A DNA stretch of 64,000 nucleotides, from the NCBI RefSeq assembly GCF_014655295.1, contig NZ_BNBI01000008.1, forward strand, positions 248,001 to 312,000. The letters run 5' to 3'. Within the stretch, counting starts at the first letter, position 1. Each line of letters opens with the position of its first letter. Shown piece by piece: positions 48,113-57,520 of this stretch. Both the position numbers and the translations under genes were made by a program. The notes beneath the pieces were generated by a model that searched no databases, was not told where the DNA came from, and worked only from the letters and a program-made list of their open reading frames with translations. Source of the stretch: Streptomyces fumanus (GTDB lineage: Bacteria > Actinomycetota > Actinomycetes > Streptomycetales > Streptomycetaceae).

Positions 48113-49168
48113 TCACCGCCGTCCGCCGGGCGCGTAGCGGTCCACCTCGTGGAAGAAGCCCTCGACGACCTGGGCCTCGCCGCGCCGCCGCACCTCGTCG
48201 TAGACGTACTTGCCGACCGCGAGGTCGAGCACGCCGAGGCCGAACGGCGAGAACACCACCGGCCGGTCGGCGGGCAGCGCCGTCCGGCCGGTCAGTACGT
48301 CGTACAGGGTGCCGTCGATGAAGTCCCGGCCGCCGGTGAGCTGTTCGGTCAGGTGCGGGGAGGTGTCGGCCTTCAGGCAGTGCTCGATGTCGTCCACCAC
48401 GTTGGCCGAGGCGAGCAGCACCTCGGGGGCCAGGTCGCGCAGGGAGACGTTGAGGACGAGCGGGGCGTGCCCGAACCACTCCGGTGCGTGGATGTGCGGA
48501 GCGGCCGCGACGGTGGCGAGGACGACCAGGTCCGAGGAGCGCACCAGCTTCTCGGCGCTGTCGTGCACGGTGACGTGCCCGGTCTCGCCGGCCGCCGCCA
48601 GATAGGAGCGGAAGCCCGCCGCGTACTCGCTGGACAGGTCGTGCACGCCCACCTCGTCGAAGGTCCAGCCGGTGCGGGCGAGGAAGGTGTGGATGTGCCG
48701 GGCGATGAAGCCGGTGCCGATGAAGCCGACCCGTGCGGGGCGGGCCCGTCCGCCGGCCCGGGACAGCCGGTCCGCGGCGAGCGCCGCGGAGGCCGCGGTG
48801 CGGGCCGCGCTGATGATCGAGCTCTCCAGACAGGCGATCGGGTACCCGGTGGCGTGGTCGTTGAGCACCAGGACCGCGGAGGCCCGCGGGATGCCCGCGG
48901 CCACGTTCTGCGGGAAGCTGGAGATCCACTTCAGCCCGTCGATCCGGTTGTCACCGCCGAGGGAGGCGGGCAGCGCGATGATGCGGGAGGAGGGGCGGTC
49001 GGGGAAGCGCAGGAAGTACGAGGGCGGGTTGACCGTGTCGCCCTCGCCGTGCACCCGGTAGGCGGCCTCGACCAGGTCCACGACGGTCCGCTCGCGGCCG
49101 GCCAGGACCTCGTGCACCTGCGATCCGGGTATGACGGAGAACGGCGGGACGGCGGCTTCCGTGGGCAT
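48113..49168 (-). CDS. SbnB-like 2,3-diaminopropionate biosynthesis dehydrogenase
   Basis: 351 aa of the ornithine cyclodeaminase/mu-crystallin family. The Rossmann motif VGFIGTGFIARHIH is near residue 150 and the N-terminal substrate half contains KWISSFPQNVAAGIPRASAV, characteristic of the SbnB branch. SbnB oxidises ACEGA to L-Dap plus 2-oxoglutarate with NAD+. It therefore completes the pathway begun by the SbnA-like enzyme of the NRPS operon, 36 kb away. A pair of SARP-type heptamers lies upstream at 49223-49240, oriented towards it, within the 3' end of the DAHP synthase gene. Confidence 0.9.
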   Translation of the reverse strand: MPTEAAVPPFSVIPGSQVHEVLAGRERTVVDLVEAAYRVHGEGDTVNPPSYFLRFPDRPSSRIIALPASLGGDNRIDGLKWISSFPQNVAAGIPRASAVLVLNDHATGYPIACLESSIISAARTAASAALAADRLSRAGGRARPARVGFIGTGFIARHIHTFLARTGWTFDEVGVHDLSSEYAAGFRSYLAAAGETGHVTVHDSAEKLVRSSDLVVLATVAAAPHIHAPEWFGHAPLVLNVSLRDLAPEVLLASANVVDDIEHCLKADTSPHLTEQLTGGRDFIDGTLYDVLTGRTALPADRPVVFSPFGLGVLDLAVGKYVYDEVRRRGEAQVVEGFFHEVDRYAPGGRR

Positions 49169-49219
49169 CCACGACTCCCTTGCGGCGAACGGACGGGGTC
49201 GGCGTCATGCTTCCCGGCG

Positions 49220-50629
49220 TCACTGACAGGGCGCTGACGGGGCGTCGGGCGCCGGGCCGGCGCGGCCGGTCCGCTCCCGGTACATCTCGGCCAGCAGGAA
49301 GGCCAGGTCCAGGGACTGGGTGTGGTTCAGCCGGGGGTCGCACGCCGTCTCGTAGCGGTGGTGCAGGTGCTCGGGGCGGACCTCGTGGCCGCCGCCGACG
49401 CACTCGGTGACGTCGTCCCCGGTCAGTTCCACGTGGATGCCGCCGGGGTGGCTGCCCAGCGCCCGGTGCACCTCGAAGAAGCCGCGCACCTCGTCCATGA
49501 CCGCGTCGAACCTGCGGGTCTTGTGGCCGCTCGCCGCGGTGATGGTGTTGCCGTGCATCGGGTCGCAGACCCAGCCCACCTGGGCGCCCTCCGCCTGGAG
49601 CTTCGCCACCAGCGTGGGCAGCACGTCACGGACCCGCTCGGCCCCGGCCCGGACCACCAGGGTGAGCCGGCCGGGCTCGCGGGCCGGGTCCAGCCTGTCC
49701 AGCAGGCCCATCACCTCGTCCGCGCCGGTGGCCGGGCCCAGTTTGACCGCGATGGGGTTGGCCACCCGCGAGAAGAACTCGATGTGCGCCCCGTCGAGGT
49801 CCCGGGTCCGCTCGCCGATCCACAGCATGTGCCCGCTGGTGGCGTACGCCCGGTCCGTCCCCGGCTCGACCCGGGTCAGCGCGGCCTCGTACTCCAGCAG
49901 CAGGCCCTCGTGGCTGACGAAGAACTCCGCGGTGTCCAGCCCCCGGGTGCCGGCGCCGCAGGCGTGCATGAAGGCCAGGCTGCGCTCGATCTCCTCGGCC
50001 AGGCGCTCGTAGCGCTCCCCGGACGGGGAACCGGCCACGAACCCCTGGTTCCAGGTGTGCACCCGGCGCAGATCGGCGAAGCCGCCGGTGGTCAGCGCCC
50101 GGATCAGATTGAGCGTCATGGCGGAGTGCTCGTACATCAGCCGCAGCCGCTCCGGGTCCGGCCGCCGGGCCTCGGCGGTGAACTCCGGCCCGTTGACGGC
50201 GTCGCCCCGGTAGACCGGCAGCACCGTCCCGCCGCGCTCCTCCGCGGCGCGGGAGCGGGGCTTGGCGTACTGCCCGGCCATCCGTCCGACCTTGACGATC
50301 GGCAGCGCGGCGGCGTGGGTGAGGACGACGGCCATCTGCAGCAGCGTCTTCAGCTTGCCGCGGATGGACTCGGTCGTGGTCCGCGCGAACGTCTCCGCGC
50401 AGTCGCCGCCCTGGAGCAGCACCGCCTCACCGCGGGCGACCGACGCCATCCGGCGGCGCAGCGTCTCGCACTCGGCGGCGAAGACCAGCGGCGGGGCCAG
50501 CGACAACCGCCGCACCACGGCCCCCAGGTGGGCCCGGTCCGGCCAGTCCGGCTGCTGTGCCGCCGGGCGGTGGCGCCAGGTCCCGGCCGCCTGCCGTCCC
50601 GCCTCGGATTCCTGCGTGGCGTTTCCCAT
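49220..50629 (-). CDS. Class II 3-deoxy-D-arabino-heptulosonate 7-phosphate (DAHP) synthase
   Basis: 469 aa, the plant/actinobacterial class II type. Motifs: LLQGGDCAETF near 73, KVGRMAGQYAKPRS, then LRRVHTWNQGF, WIGERTRDLDGAH and WVCDPMHGNT at the metal and substrate sites. It condenses PEP and erythrose 4-phosphate, the first step of the shikimate pathway. A cluster copy typically raises aromatic precursor supply, here probably for tryptophan to be halogenated. The C-terminal extension after FLLAEMYRER is short. The start at 50629 has AAAGG upstream. Confidence 0.93.
   Translation of the reverse strand: MGNATQESEAGRQAAGTWRHRPAAQQPDWPDRAHLGAVVRRLSLAPPLVFAAECETLRRRMASVARGEAVLLQGGDCAETFARTTTESIRGKLKTLLQMAVVLTHAAALPIVKVGRMAGQYAKPRSRAAEERGGTVLPVYRGDAVNGPEFTAEARRPDPERLRLMYEHSAMTLNLIRALTTGGFADLRRVHTWNQGFVAGSPSGERYERLAEEIERSLAFMHACGAGTRGLDTAEFFVSHEGLLLEYEAALTRVEPGTDRAYATSGHMLWIGERTRDLDGAHIEFFSRVANPIAVKLGPATGADEVMGLLDRLDPAREPGRLTLVVRAGAERVRDVLPTLVAKLQAEGAQVGWVCDPMHGNTITAASGHKTRRFDAVMDEVRGFFEVHRALGSHPGGIHVELTGDDVTECVGGGHEVRPEHLHHRYETACDPRLNHTQSLDLAFLLAEMYRERTGRAGPAPDAPSAPCQ
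49223..49240 (-). promoter_or_regulatory. SARP-type repeat pair before the sbnB-like gene
   Basis: On the minus strand CCGTCAG (49240-49234) and CTGTCAG (49229-49223) are 11 bp apart, the same units as in the operators at 6137 and 12311. They point to the sbnB-like start at 49168 and lie within the last codons of the DAHP synthase gene. Only two clear units are present. Confidence 0.45.
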
Positions 50630-50880
50630 CGGCTGCCTTTCGTAGGGCCGGAGAAGAACCGTAGGAACAGCCGGGGGCGGCGGGCCACCTTATTCAGTGT
50701 CGGATGAAACTGGCAGGTGGACCCGGCGGTTCACGCTTCGGTCCGGCCGGTGGCCGGAATCCCTTCCTTGCCGCCGGTACTGCCGGGACACGATAATTAT
50801 AGTGAGGTTTTTTATTTTCGACGCCGGAAGTTCGCGTCCGCGGGGCAGGCCCCGGGCGCGTCTCGCCGGAAGGGACCACG

Positions 50881-51468
50881 GTGATGCAGGAGCGAGCCCT
50901 CCGGACGCGGCGAGCCGTGACCACAGCGGCTGCCCGGGAGTTCGACCGGCACGGATACGCGGGCACCTCCCTGACGCGGATCGCCAGCTCCGCCGGGATC
51001 TCCGTCGGCGCCCTGACCTTCCACTACGCCAACAAACGGGAACTGGCGGACGCGGTACGGCGCAAGGCGCACGCCGACACCGTGCCGGCCGTCGGCCGGG
51101 CGGCCGCGCGGGAGGCCGACCCCGTGGAGGCGGTGGTCCGGCTGACGCTGACCCTGGCCGAACTGCTGGAGCAGGAGGTCGCGGTGCGCGCCGCCGCCCG
51201 GCTCTCCCGGGAGCAGCCGGGCCCGCTGGACTGGACCTCGGCCTGGACGCCCACGCTGCGCGAATGCCTGCCCGACCACCCCGGGGAGACGGCCGGCGCC
51301 GGGCCCGACCCCGCGGCGCTCGCCTCCCTGGCCACCTATCTGGTCACCGGCGTCGAGGCGGAGATCCGCCGCCGCATCATTCACCAGGAGGAATCGGCGG
51401 AGCAGGCCAGGGTCCAGCTCGCCCGAATATGGACCGTCGTTCTCCAGGGGCTTTCGCCGTCCGCCTGA
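50881..51468 (+). CDS. TetR-family regulator, butyrolactone-receptor homologue (second)
   Basis: 195 aa from GTG 50881 (ATG 50884 is equally usable; GGAAGGG lies 6 bases upstream of the GTG). The HTH QERALRTRRAVTTAA with TSLTRIASSAGISVGALTFHY (split by a turn) resembles ArpA-type receptors, but TFHYANKRELA departs from the YFHFxSK consensus. The ligand domain is short. These features suggest a pseudo-receptor (ScbR2-like) that responds to other ligands. It is followed by the AfsA-type gene at 133 bases and is divergent from the DAHP synthase gene. Confidence 0.8.
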   Translation: MMQERALRTRRAVTTAAAREFDRHGYAGTSLTRIASSAGISVGALTFHYANKRELADAVRRKAHADTVPAVGRAAAREADPVEAVVRLTLTLAELLEQEVAVRAAARLSREQPGPLDWTSAWTPTLRECLPDHPGETAGAGPDPAALASLATYLVTGVEAEIRRRIIHQEESAEQARVQLARIWTVVLQGLSPSA

Positions 51469-51504
51469 TTGCCGGCACCGGGACCCTACTGCGGAAAAAG
51501 AACT

Positions 51505-51515
51505 CTCATTATTCT
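51505..51515 (+). promoter_or_regulatory. Motif shared with the receptor promoter, before the AfsA-type gene
   Basis: CTCATTATTCT, in an AT-rich patch with GAAAAAGAA just upstream, matches CTCATCATTCT at 40964-40974 in all but one base. It lies about 90 bases before the AfsA-type start. Confidence 0.4.
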
Positions 51516-51601
51516 TTGGCACCACGGGGGCCCCAGAGGTCCCGCAGCACGCGTGTGCCCGCGACCGGTGCGCACGCGTCGACCAGGGGGGTAGGTCGCC
51601 A

Positions 51602-52531
51602 GTGAGCCCGGAGAACGACGCGTGCCGCGAGAGAGCCGGCTCGTCACCTTCCGCACCCGGCATCGGTGCGCTGGTGCGCAAGTCCGTACCGGAAGCGGTG
51701 CTGGTCACGGAGTGGGACGAGATCGACGGCAAGGACCAGCGGGTGACCGTCCGCTGGCCGTCCGAGCACTCCTTCCACGTCCAGGAAGGTCACTACAGCC
51801 CGCTGCTGTTCGTCGAGAGCCTGCGCCAGGCGCTGGCCCTGCTCAGCCACGACGTGCACCGCATACCCCTCGGCCACCGGCTCGGCTGGGAACAGCTCCG
51901 CGCCACCGTCAACCGGGAGGCCCTGCGGGCCGACGGGAGCCCCGCGCGGGTGGTGCTGCGGATCACCCACCCCTCGGTCGGGCGCCGGCGGCTCGGTTCG
52001 GTCCGGCTCACCTCGCGCATCGAGGCACAGCGCGCCGGGGTGCCGCTGGGGACCGCCGAACTCGACTACACCGCCCATCCCCCCGCCCTCTACGACCGGC
52101 TGCGCGGCAGCCACCGCGACGCCGCCGAGGCGGTGGCCCGCGCGCTGCCGCCCGGCCCGCCGGTACCGGCCGCCCGGGTGGGCCGGGACCAGGCGCGCGA
52201 CGTGCTGCTGTCGCCGGCCGGCCCGCCGGACACCTGGCGGCTGCGGGTGGACACCGGCCACCGGGTCTTCTTCGACCACCCGCACGACCACGTGCCGGGG
52301 ATGGTCCTGCTGGAGGCCGCCGCCCAGGCGGCCCGGTCGCTGGTGGGGCAGCCGGTGACACCCGTCGCCTTCGACACCCGCTTCCTGCGGTACGTGGAAC
52401 TGGACCGGCCGTGCCTGCTGACCGCCGAGCCGGGGCCGTCCGGCGACCCGCGCGGCCATCAGGTGCACGTCACCGCCGCCCAGGACGGCAGGCCCGTCTT
52501 CTCCTCGGTCCTCATCGCCGCCCGGCACTGA
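51602..52531 (+). CDS. AfsA-family gamma-butyrolactone synthase
   Basis: 309 aa, two tandem hotdog-fold repeats. The first has the HVQEGHYSPLLFVESLRQA motif and the second HDHVPGMVLLEAAAQAAR, the signature of AfsA/ScbA/BarX. The enzyme joins a beta-ketoacyl chain to dihydroxyacetone phosphate, the committed step of A-factor-type signal synthesis. With the two ArpA-like genes, and possibly the SDR at 39465, it forms a complete signal/receptor set inside the island. The GTG start gives the usual N-terminal length. It marks the right end of the cluster; the next gene is the conserved rhomboid gene. Confidence 0.93.
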   Translation: MSPENDACRERAGSSPSAPGIGALVRKSVPEAVLVTEWDEIDGKDQRVTVRWPSEHSFHVQEGHYSPLLFVESLRQALALLSHDVHRIPLGHRLGWEQLRATVNREALRADGSPARVVLRITHPSVGRRRLGSVRLTSRIEAQRAGVPLGTAELDYTAHPPALYDRLRGSHRDAAEAVARALPPGPPVPAARVGRDQARDVLLSPAGPPDTWRLRVDTGHRVFFDHPHDHVPGMVLLEAAAQAARSLVGQPVTPVAFDTRFLRYVELDRPCLLTAEPGPSGDPRGHQVHVTAAQDGRPVFSSVLIAARH

Positions 52532-52586
52532 CACCGGCCCGGACGCGCCGGCCGGGCCCACCGGCCGCCGCGTCCGGTGCCCCGCC

Positions 52587-53405
52587 CTACCAGGACCGCC
52601 GGGTCCGCCGGCCGAAGAGGATGCCGCGCGGCTCCGGCGGCGGGGGAGTGCCGGGCTTGAGGGGCCAGGCGAGCAGCATCCCGGCGACGAAGCCGACCAC
52701 GTGCGCGACGTAGGCGACGGTGCCCGCCTGGGCGACGCCCTGGCCCGCCGAGTAGAACGCCTGGAGGACGAACCACAGGCCGAGCACGATCCAGGCGGGC
52801 AGCCGCAGCGGCAGGAAGATCAAGAACGGCACGAGCACCCAGACCCGGGCCCTGGGATAGAGGACCAGGTACGCCCCGAGGACACCGGCGATCGCCCCGG
52901 ACGCGCCGATCAGCGGGGCGGCCGACCCGGCGTCGAACAGCGCGAAGCCGTACGTCGCCGCGTAGCCGCAGACGCCGTAGAACAGCAGGAACCGCAGGTG
53001 GCCCATGCGGTCCTCGATGTTGTTGCCGAAGATCCACAGGAAGAGCATGTTGCCCAGCAGGTGCAGCCAGCTCCCGTGCAGGAACATCGCGGTCAGCACG
53101 CTCAGCTCGGGCGACTTGTCGTAGCCGGGCGCGGCCACCACGCAGCCCGGCCCGTGCGGGCCGACCCCCACCTCACCAGTGGGCACCAGCCGTGGCATCC
53201 GGTGGTGGATCAGCTCCTGGGGGACGGCCGCCCAGTGGTCCAGGTACGCCTGGAGATCGCACTGCCGGGCCAGGCCGGCGGCTCCGGTGAGCGAGTCGGC
53301 CATGCCGGGCATGGACAGGAACACGGCGACGTTGGCCGCGATCAGCGCGTAGGTGACCCAGGGGGTGCGGCGCACCGGGTTCACGTCATGGACGGGGATG
53401 ACCAC
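52587..53405 (-). CDS. Rhomboid-family intramembrane serine protease
   Basis: 272 aa from GTG 53405. Six transmembrane segments with the catalytic Ser in GASGAIAG and His in HVVGFVAG; WLHLLGNMLFLWIFGNNIEDR is the conserved helix 2 region. The loop between TM1 and TM2 is long (about 40-100) with Cys residues. It cleaves membrane proteins within the bilayer; substrates are unknown. It is part of the conserved right flank and the first gene outside the island. Confidence 0.9.
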   Translation of the reverse strand: MVIPVHDVNPVRRTPWVTYALIAANVAVFLSMPGMADSLTGAAGLARQCDLQAYLDHWAAVPQELIHHRMPRLVPTGEVGVGPHGPGCVVAAPGYDKSPELSVLTAMFLHGSWLHLLGNMLFLWIFGNNIEDRMGHLRFLLFYGVCGYAATYGFALFDAGSAAPLIGASGAIAGVLGAYLVLYPRARVWVLVPFLIFLPLRLPAWIVLGLWFVLQAFYSAGQGVAQAGTVAYVAHVVGFVAGMLLAWPLKPGTPPPPEPRGILFGRRTRRSW

Positions 53406-53494
53406 GCAGGACTAGTGCCCCCGACGGCCGGGGCGAACCGGCGGACCGGGCCGGACGCCCCGTACGGCTCCCCGGCGTCGCGGGGCGGGTCCCG

Positions 53495-54865
53495 TCAGCC
53501 GCGCTGCTCCACCGCCCGGACCGCCTTGCGGGCCGCCACCAGCACCGGGTCCCACACCGGGGAGAACGGCGGGGCGTACCCCAGGTCCAGGGTGGTCATC
53601 CGCTCCACCGTCATACCCGCCGTCAGCGCCACCGCGGCGATGTCCACCCGCTTGCCCGCGCCCTCCCGGCCGACGATCTGCACACCGAGCAGCCGGCCGG
53701 TGCCGCGCTCGGCGAGCATCTTCACCGTCATCGGGGAGGCCCCCGGGTAGTAGCCCGCGCGGCTGGTCGACTCGACGGTGACCGTCACGTACTCCAGGCC
53801 CGCCCGGCGGGCGTCCTTCTCGCGCAGCCCGGTCCGGGCGATCTCCAGGTCGCAGACCTTGCTGACGGCCGTGCCGACGACGCCCGGGAAGGTCGCGTGG
53901 CCGCCGCCCACGTTGGTGCCGATGATCTGGCCGTGCTTGTTGGCGTGGGTGCCCAGCGCGATGTGCCGTTGCTGCCCGGACACCAGGTCCAGGACCTCGA
54001 CGCAGTCGCCGCCCGCCCAGATGTTCTCGTGCCCGCGCACCCGCATCGTCCGGTCCGTCAGCAGCCCGCCGTGGTCGCCCAGGGGCAGCCCGGCGTCCCG
54101 CGCCAGGGCGGTCTCCGGCCGCACCCCGAGGCCGAGCACCACCACGTCCGCCGGGTACTCCGCGTCCCCGGTGACCACCGCGCTCACCCGTCCGTCGGCG
54201 CCGGTGCGCACTTCGGTGACCTCGGCGTCGCTCACCATGGTGATGCCGAGGCCCGTCATGGCCCGGCGCACCAGGCGGCCCATGTCGGGGTCGAGGGTGG
54301 CCATCGGCTCCGGGCCGCGGTCCACGACGGTCACCTGGTAGCCGCGGTTGATCAGCGCCTCGGCCATCTCCACGCCGATGTACCCGGCGCCGATCACCAC
54401 CGCCCGGCGGCCACGCGCGTGTGCCAGCGTGTCCAGCAGCGCCTGCCCGTCGCCGAGCGTCTGCACCCCGTGCACCCCGGGGGCGTCGATGCCGGGCAGC
54501 TCCGGCCGGACCGGGCGGGCACCGGTGGCGATCACCAGATGGTCGTACGAGGTCCAGGACTCGGCCCCGGAGCCGAGGTCACGCGCGCGTACCCGCCCGC
54601 CCGCCACGTCGACGGCGGTGACCTCGGTGCGCATCCGCAGGTCGATGCCGCGGGCGCGGTGCTCCTCGGGGGTGCGGGCGACGAGGTCGTCCCGGTCGGG
54701 GACCTCGCCGCCCACCCAGTACGGGATGCCGCACGCGGAGTAGGAGGTGAAACGGCCCCGTTCGAACGCCACGATCTCCAGTTCGCCGGGTGTCCGCAGG
54801 CGGCGGGCCTGTGACGCCGCGGACATTCCCGCGGCGTCGCCGCCGATGACGACCAGTCTGCTCAT
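53495..54865 (-). CDS. FAD-dependent NAD(P)-disulfide oxidoreductase (CoA-disulfide reductase/NADH oxidase type)
   Basis: 456 aa. The N-terminal FAD motif VVIGGDAAGMSAA and the redox Cys in SYSACGIPYWVGG identify the NADH oxidase/CoADR branch. The NAD-binding VVIGAGYIGVEMAE is near 155, the FAD closing motif ENIWAGGDC near 285, followed by a dimerisation domain. The single Cys supports a Cys-SSCoA or sulfenate mechanism. Soluble, cytoplasmic. It is 9 bases from the DUF4349 gene on the same strand, so the two may be co-transcribed. Confidence 0.88.
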   Translation of the reverse strand: MSRLVVIGGDAAGMSAASQARRLRTPGELEIVAFERGRFTSYSACGIPYWVGGEVPDRDDLVARTPEEHRARGIDLRMRTEVTAVDVAGGRVRARDLGSGAESWTSYDHLVIATGARPVRPELPGIDAPGVHGVQTLGDGQALLDTLAHARGRRAVVIGAGYIGVEMAEALINRGYQVTVVDRGPEPMATLDPDMGRLVRRAMTGLGITMVSDAEVTEVRTGADGRVSAVVTGDAEYPADVVVLGLGVRPETALARDAGLPLGDHGGLLTDRTMRVRGHENIWAGGDCVEVLDLVSGQQRHIALGTHANKHGQIIGTNVGGGHATFPGVVGTAVSKVCDLEIARTGLREKDARRAGLEYVTVTVESTSRAGYYPGASPMTVKMLAERGTGRLLGVQIVGREGAGKRVDIAAVALTAGMTVERMTTLDLGYAPPFSPVWDPVLVAARKAVRAVEQRG

Positions 54866-54874
54866 GCGCCCACG

Positions 54875-55894
54875 CTACGACTCCTCGGTGCCCGCGCCGC
54901 CCTCGCTCCCCCCGGCCGGCCGGGGCGCCGGCCGGGCCGACGGCAGCGGGCCGAGCGCGGTCGCGGCGGGCGCGGGGGCCGGGCGGCGCGGCAGTTGGGG
55001 CCGGACCACCCGCCGCCACACCACCACCAGCAGCAGCAGCGCCGCGGCGAACGGCAGCACCGCGGCCACCGCCACCACCACCCAGCGCAGCACGGTCACG
55101 AACGCGTCCCAGCCGCCCGTCAGGGCGTCGGTGAAGCCGGGGTCGTCCGACCCGTCGTCCCGCCCCGCCGGCCGCTCGGACAGGGAGAGCGTGATGGTGG
55201 CCAGGTCGGTGCGGTCCTTCAGGGACGCCTGCCGGGCGAGCAGCGACTCCAGTTCCGCCTGACGGCTGCTCAGTTCGCCCTCCAGGGTGACCACGTCGCT
55301 GAGTTTCGTCGCGCGGTCCATCAGCTCGCGGATCCGGGCGACGCTGGCGCGCTGCGTCTTCACCCGGCTGTCCACGTCCACCACCTGGTCGGTGACGTCC
55401 CGCGCCTCGGCGTTGCGCTCGACGAGCCTGCCGGTGCCCTCCAGGCCGGCCAGGACCTTGTCGTAGGCGTCGACGGGGACGCGCAGGACGACCTCGGTGT
55501 ACTCGGCGCCCTCCTCGTCGCGGGCGGTGCTCTCCTCGCCGACGTAGCCGCCCGCGCTCTCGGTGGCGGCACGCGCCCGCGCCAGGGCCTTGGGGACGTT
55601 CTCGACCTCGACGGTCAGCGAGGCGGTGTGGATGACGTGGTCGGGGGTGAGCTTCGGCGGCGCGGACGCCTTGCCGTCGTCCGCCGCACCGCCCTTGCCC
55701 TCCTCGTAGCCGGCCCCGGAACCGGCCCCGGAGTCGGCCTGGGAGTCGGCGCGCGCGCCGGCCGCCTTGTCGGCGCCGTCCGCCCCGGAGTCGTCCGCGG
55801 CGGAGCATCCGGTGAGCGCCAGGGCCGCGGCCAGCAGCAGCCCGGCCAGGGCGGAGACGGGTCGTGCGGATCGAGCGGAACGGCGTACCTGCAT
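54875..55894 (-). CDS. DUF4349 lipoprotein
   Basis: 339 aa from ATG 55894, chosen because RRSARSARPVSALAGLLLAAALALTGCSA is a lipoprotein signal with the lipobox LTGC; longer starts add a non-signal extension. A low-complexity Gly/Ala/Ser/Asp linker follows. The DUF4349 domain (about 95-260; HTASLTVEVENVPKAL, then coiled coil RASVARIRELMDRATKL and LEGELSSRQAELESLLARQ) ends in a C-terminal TM helix (VVVAVAAVLPFAAALLLLVVV) and a Pro-rich cytoplasmic tail. Function is unknown; it is envelope-located by prediction. Confidence 0.85.
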   Translation of the reverse strand: MQVRRSARSARPVSALAGLLLAAALALTGCSAADDSGADGADKAAGARADSQADSGAGSGAGYEEGKGGAADDGKASAPPKLTPDHVIHTASLTVEVENVPKALARARAATESAGGYVGEESTARDEEGAEYTEVVLRVPVDAYDKVLAGLEGTGRLVERNAEARDVTDQVVDVDSRVKTQRASVARIRELMDRATKLSDVVTLEGELSSRQAELESLLARQASLKDRTDLATITLSLSERPAGRDDGSDDPGFTDALTGGWDAFVTVLRWVVVAVAAVLPFAAALLLLVVVWRRVVRPQLPRRPAPAPAATALGPLPSARPAPRPAGGSEGGAGTEES

Positions 55895-56052
55895 GAAAGG
55901 CCCCCGAGGGTCGCGGCGAATGACGCTCCTAGGACGCCGCGGCCTGCCGGAACGATCGCGCGGAAAGGTCCCGAAGCGGTCACGGTCCGGACTCGGCACC
56001 GCCTCGCCGGGCCCCGTCCGGCGCTGTCGGTGCCGTCTGAGAGGCTGGACGC

Positions 56053-57516
56053 ATGGACGTGAGCGAGACCCCCGCGGGCGCGGGGCAGGTCGTGGTCGTC
56101 GGCGCCGGCATCGCCGGTCTGGCCGCCGCCCACCGGCTGCTCGGGCGGGGCGCCCGGGTGACGGTGCTGGAGGCGTCGGACCGGGTCGGCGGCAAGCTGC
56201 TGCCCGGCGAGATCGCCGGTGTGCGCGTCGACCTCGGCGCCGAGTCGATGCTGGCCCGCCGCCCCGAGGCGGTCGGCCTGGCCCGCGAGGTCGGGCTCGC
56301 CGACCGGCTCCAGCCGCCGACCACCGCGACGGCCGCCCTGTGGACCCGGGGCGCGCTGCGGCCCATGCCCAAGGGCCACGTCATGGGCGTCCCCGGCACC
56401 GCCGCCGCCCTGTCCGGCGTGCTCTCCGCGGAGGGGCTGGCCCGCATCGGCCGGGACGCCGAACTGCCCCGCACCGAGGTCGGCGACGACGTGGCGGTGG
56501 GGGAGTACGTGGCGGCGCGGCTCGGCCGCGAGGTCGTCGACCGTCTGGTGGAGCCCCTGCTGGGCGGCGTGTACGCGGGCGACGCGTACCGCATCTCGAT
56601 GCGCTCCGCCGTCCCCCAGTTGTTCGAGGCGGCCCGCGCGCACACCTCGCTGACCGAGGCGGTCCGCGCGATCCAGGGCCGCACGGCCGCCGCCCCGGCG
56701 GCGGGCCCGGTCTTCATGGGCATCGAGGGCGGCATCGGCACCCTGCCCCCGGCCGTCGCCGACGCCGTCCGCGCGCGCGGCGGCGAGATCCTGTTGAACA
56801 CGCCGGTGACCGCCCTGCGCCGCACCGGGCCCACCGGGTGGCGGGTGGTCGCCGGGGACCGGGTGCTCAGCGCCGACGCGGTCGTCGTGGCCGTCCCGGC
56901 GCCGGCCGCCGCCGCGCTGCTGCGCGCCGAGGCCCCGGCCGCCGCCGCTGAGCTGGCCGCCGTGGAGTACGCCTCGATGGCGCTGGTCACCCTCGCCTAC
57001 CGCCGCGCGGACGCCGCCGCGCTCCCCGAGGGCAGCGGCTTCCTGGTGCCGCCGGTCGACGGGCACACCATCAAGGCGTCCACGTTCGCCTCCCGCAAGT
57101 GGGGCTGGATCGACCGCGAGGACCCCGGCCTGGTCGTGCTGCGCACCTCGGTCGGCCGGTACGGCGACACCGAGATCCTCGGCCGCGACGACGCCGGTCT
57201 GATCGACGTCTCCCGGCGCGACCTGGCCGAGGCCACCGGTCTGGCCGCCGCCCCGGTCGCCGCCCGCGTCACCCGCTGGACCGACGGCCTGCCCCAGTAC
57301 CCGGTCGGCCACCACGCGCGGGTGGCGCGCATCCGCGAGCAGGTCGCGAAGCTCCCCGGCCTCGCCGTCTGCGGAGCCGTCTACGACGGTGTCGGCATCC
57401 CGGCGGCCGTCGCCAGCGCCCACGCGGCCGTCGACCTGCTCGCCGGGGACGCCTCCGGTGTGCAGCGGCTCACGGCCCACCCGGTGCAGAGCCTGCACGG
57501 CGGAGCGGGAGAATGA
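56053..57516 (+). CDS. hemY: Coproporphyrinogen III oxidase (HemY/CgoX, protoporphyrinogen oxidase family)
   Basis: 487 aa. FAD motif VVVVGAGIAGLAAAHRL near 13, followed by GGKLLPGEIAGVRVDLGAESM and the C-terminal VCGAVYDGVGIPAAVASA FAD-closing region. Annotators often call it hemG/protoporphyrinogen oxidase. Actinobacteria use the coproporphyrin-dependent route, where this enzyme makes coproporphyrin III; HemQ then acts last. The hemQ gene follows immediately, 4 bases later, supporting that role. Confidence 0.92.
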   Translation: MDVSETPAGAGQVVVVGAGIAGLAAAHRLLGRGARVTVLEASDRVGGKLLPGEIAGVRVDLGAESMLARRPEAVGLAREVGLADRLQPPTTATAALWTRGALRPMPKGHVMGVPGTAAALSGVLSAEGLARIGRDAELPRTEVGDDVAVGEYVAARLGREVVDRLVEPLLGGVYAGDAYRISMRSAVPQLFEAARAHTSLTEAVRAIQGRTAAAPAAGPVFMGIEGGIGTLPPAVADAVRARGGEILLNTPVTALRRTGPTGWRVVAGDRVLSADAVVVAVPAPAAAALLRAEAPAAAAELAAVEYASMALVTLAYRRADAAALPEGSGFLVPPVDGHTIKASTFASRKWGWIDREDPGLVVLRTSVGRYGDTEILGRDDAGLIDVSRRDLAEATGLAAAPVAARVTRWTDGLPQYPVGHHARVARIREQVAKLPGLAVCGAVYDGVGIPAAVASAHAAVDLLAGDASGVQRLTAHPVQSLHGGAGE

Positions 57517-57520
57517 GGGC

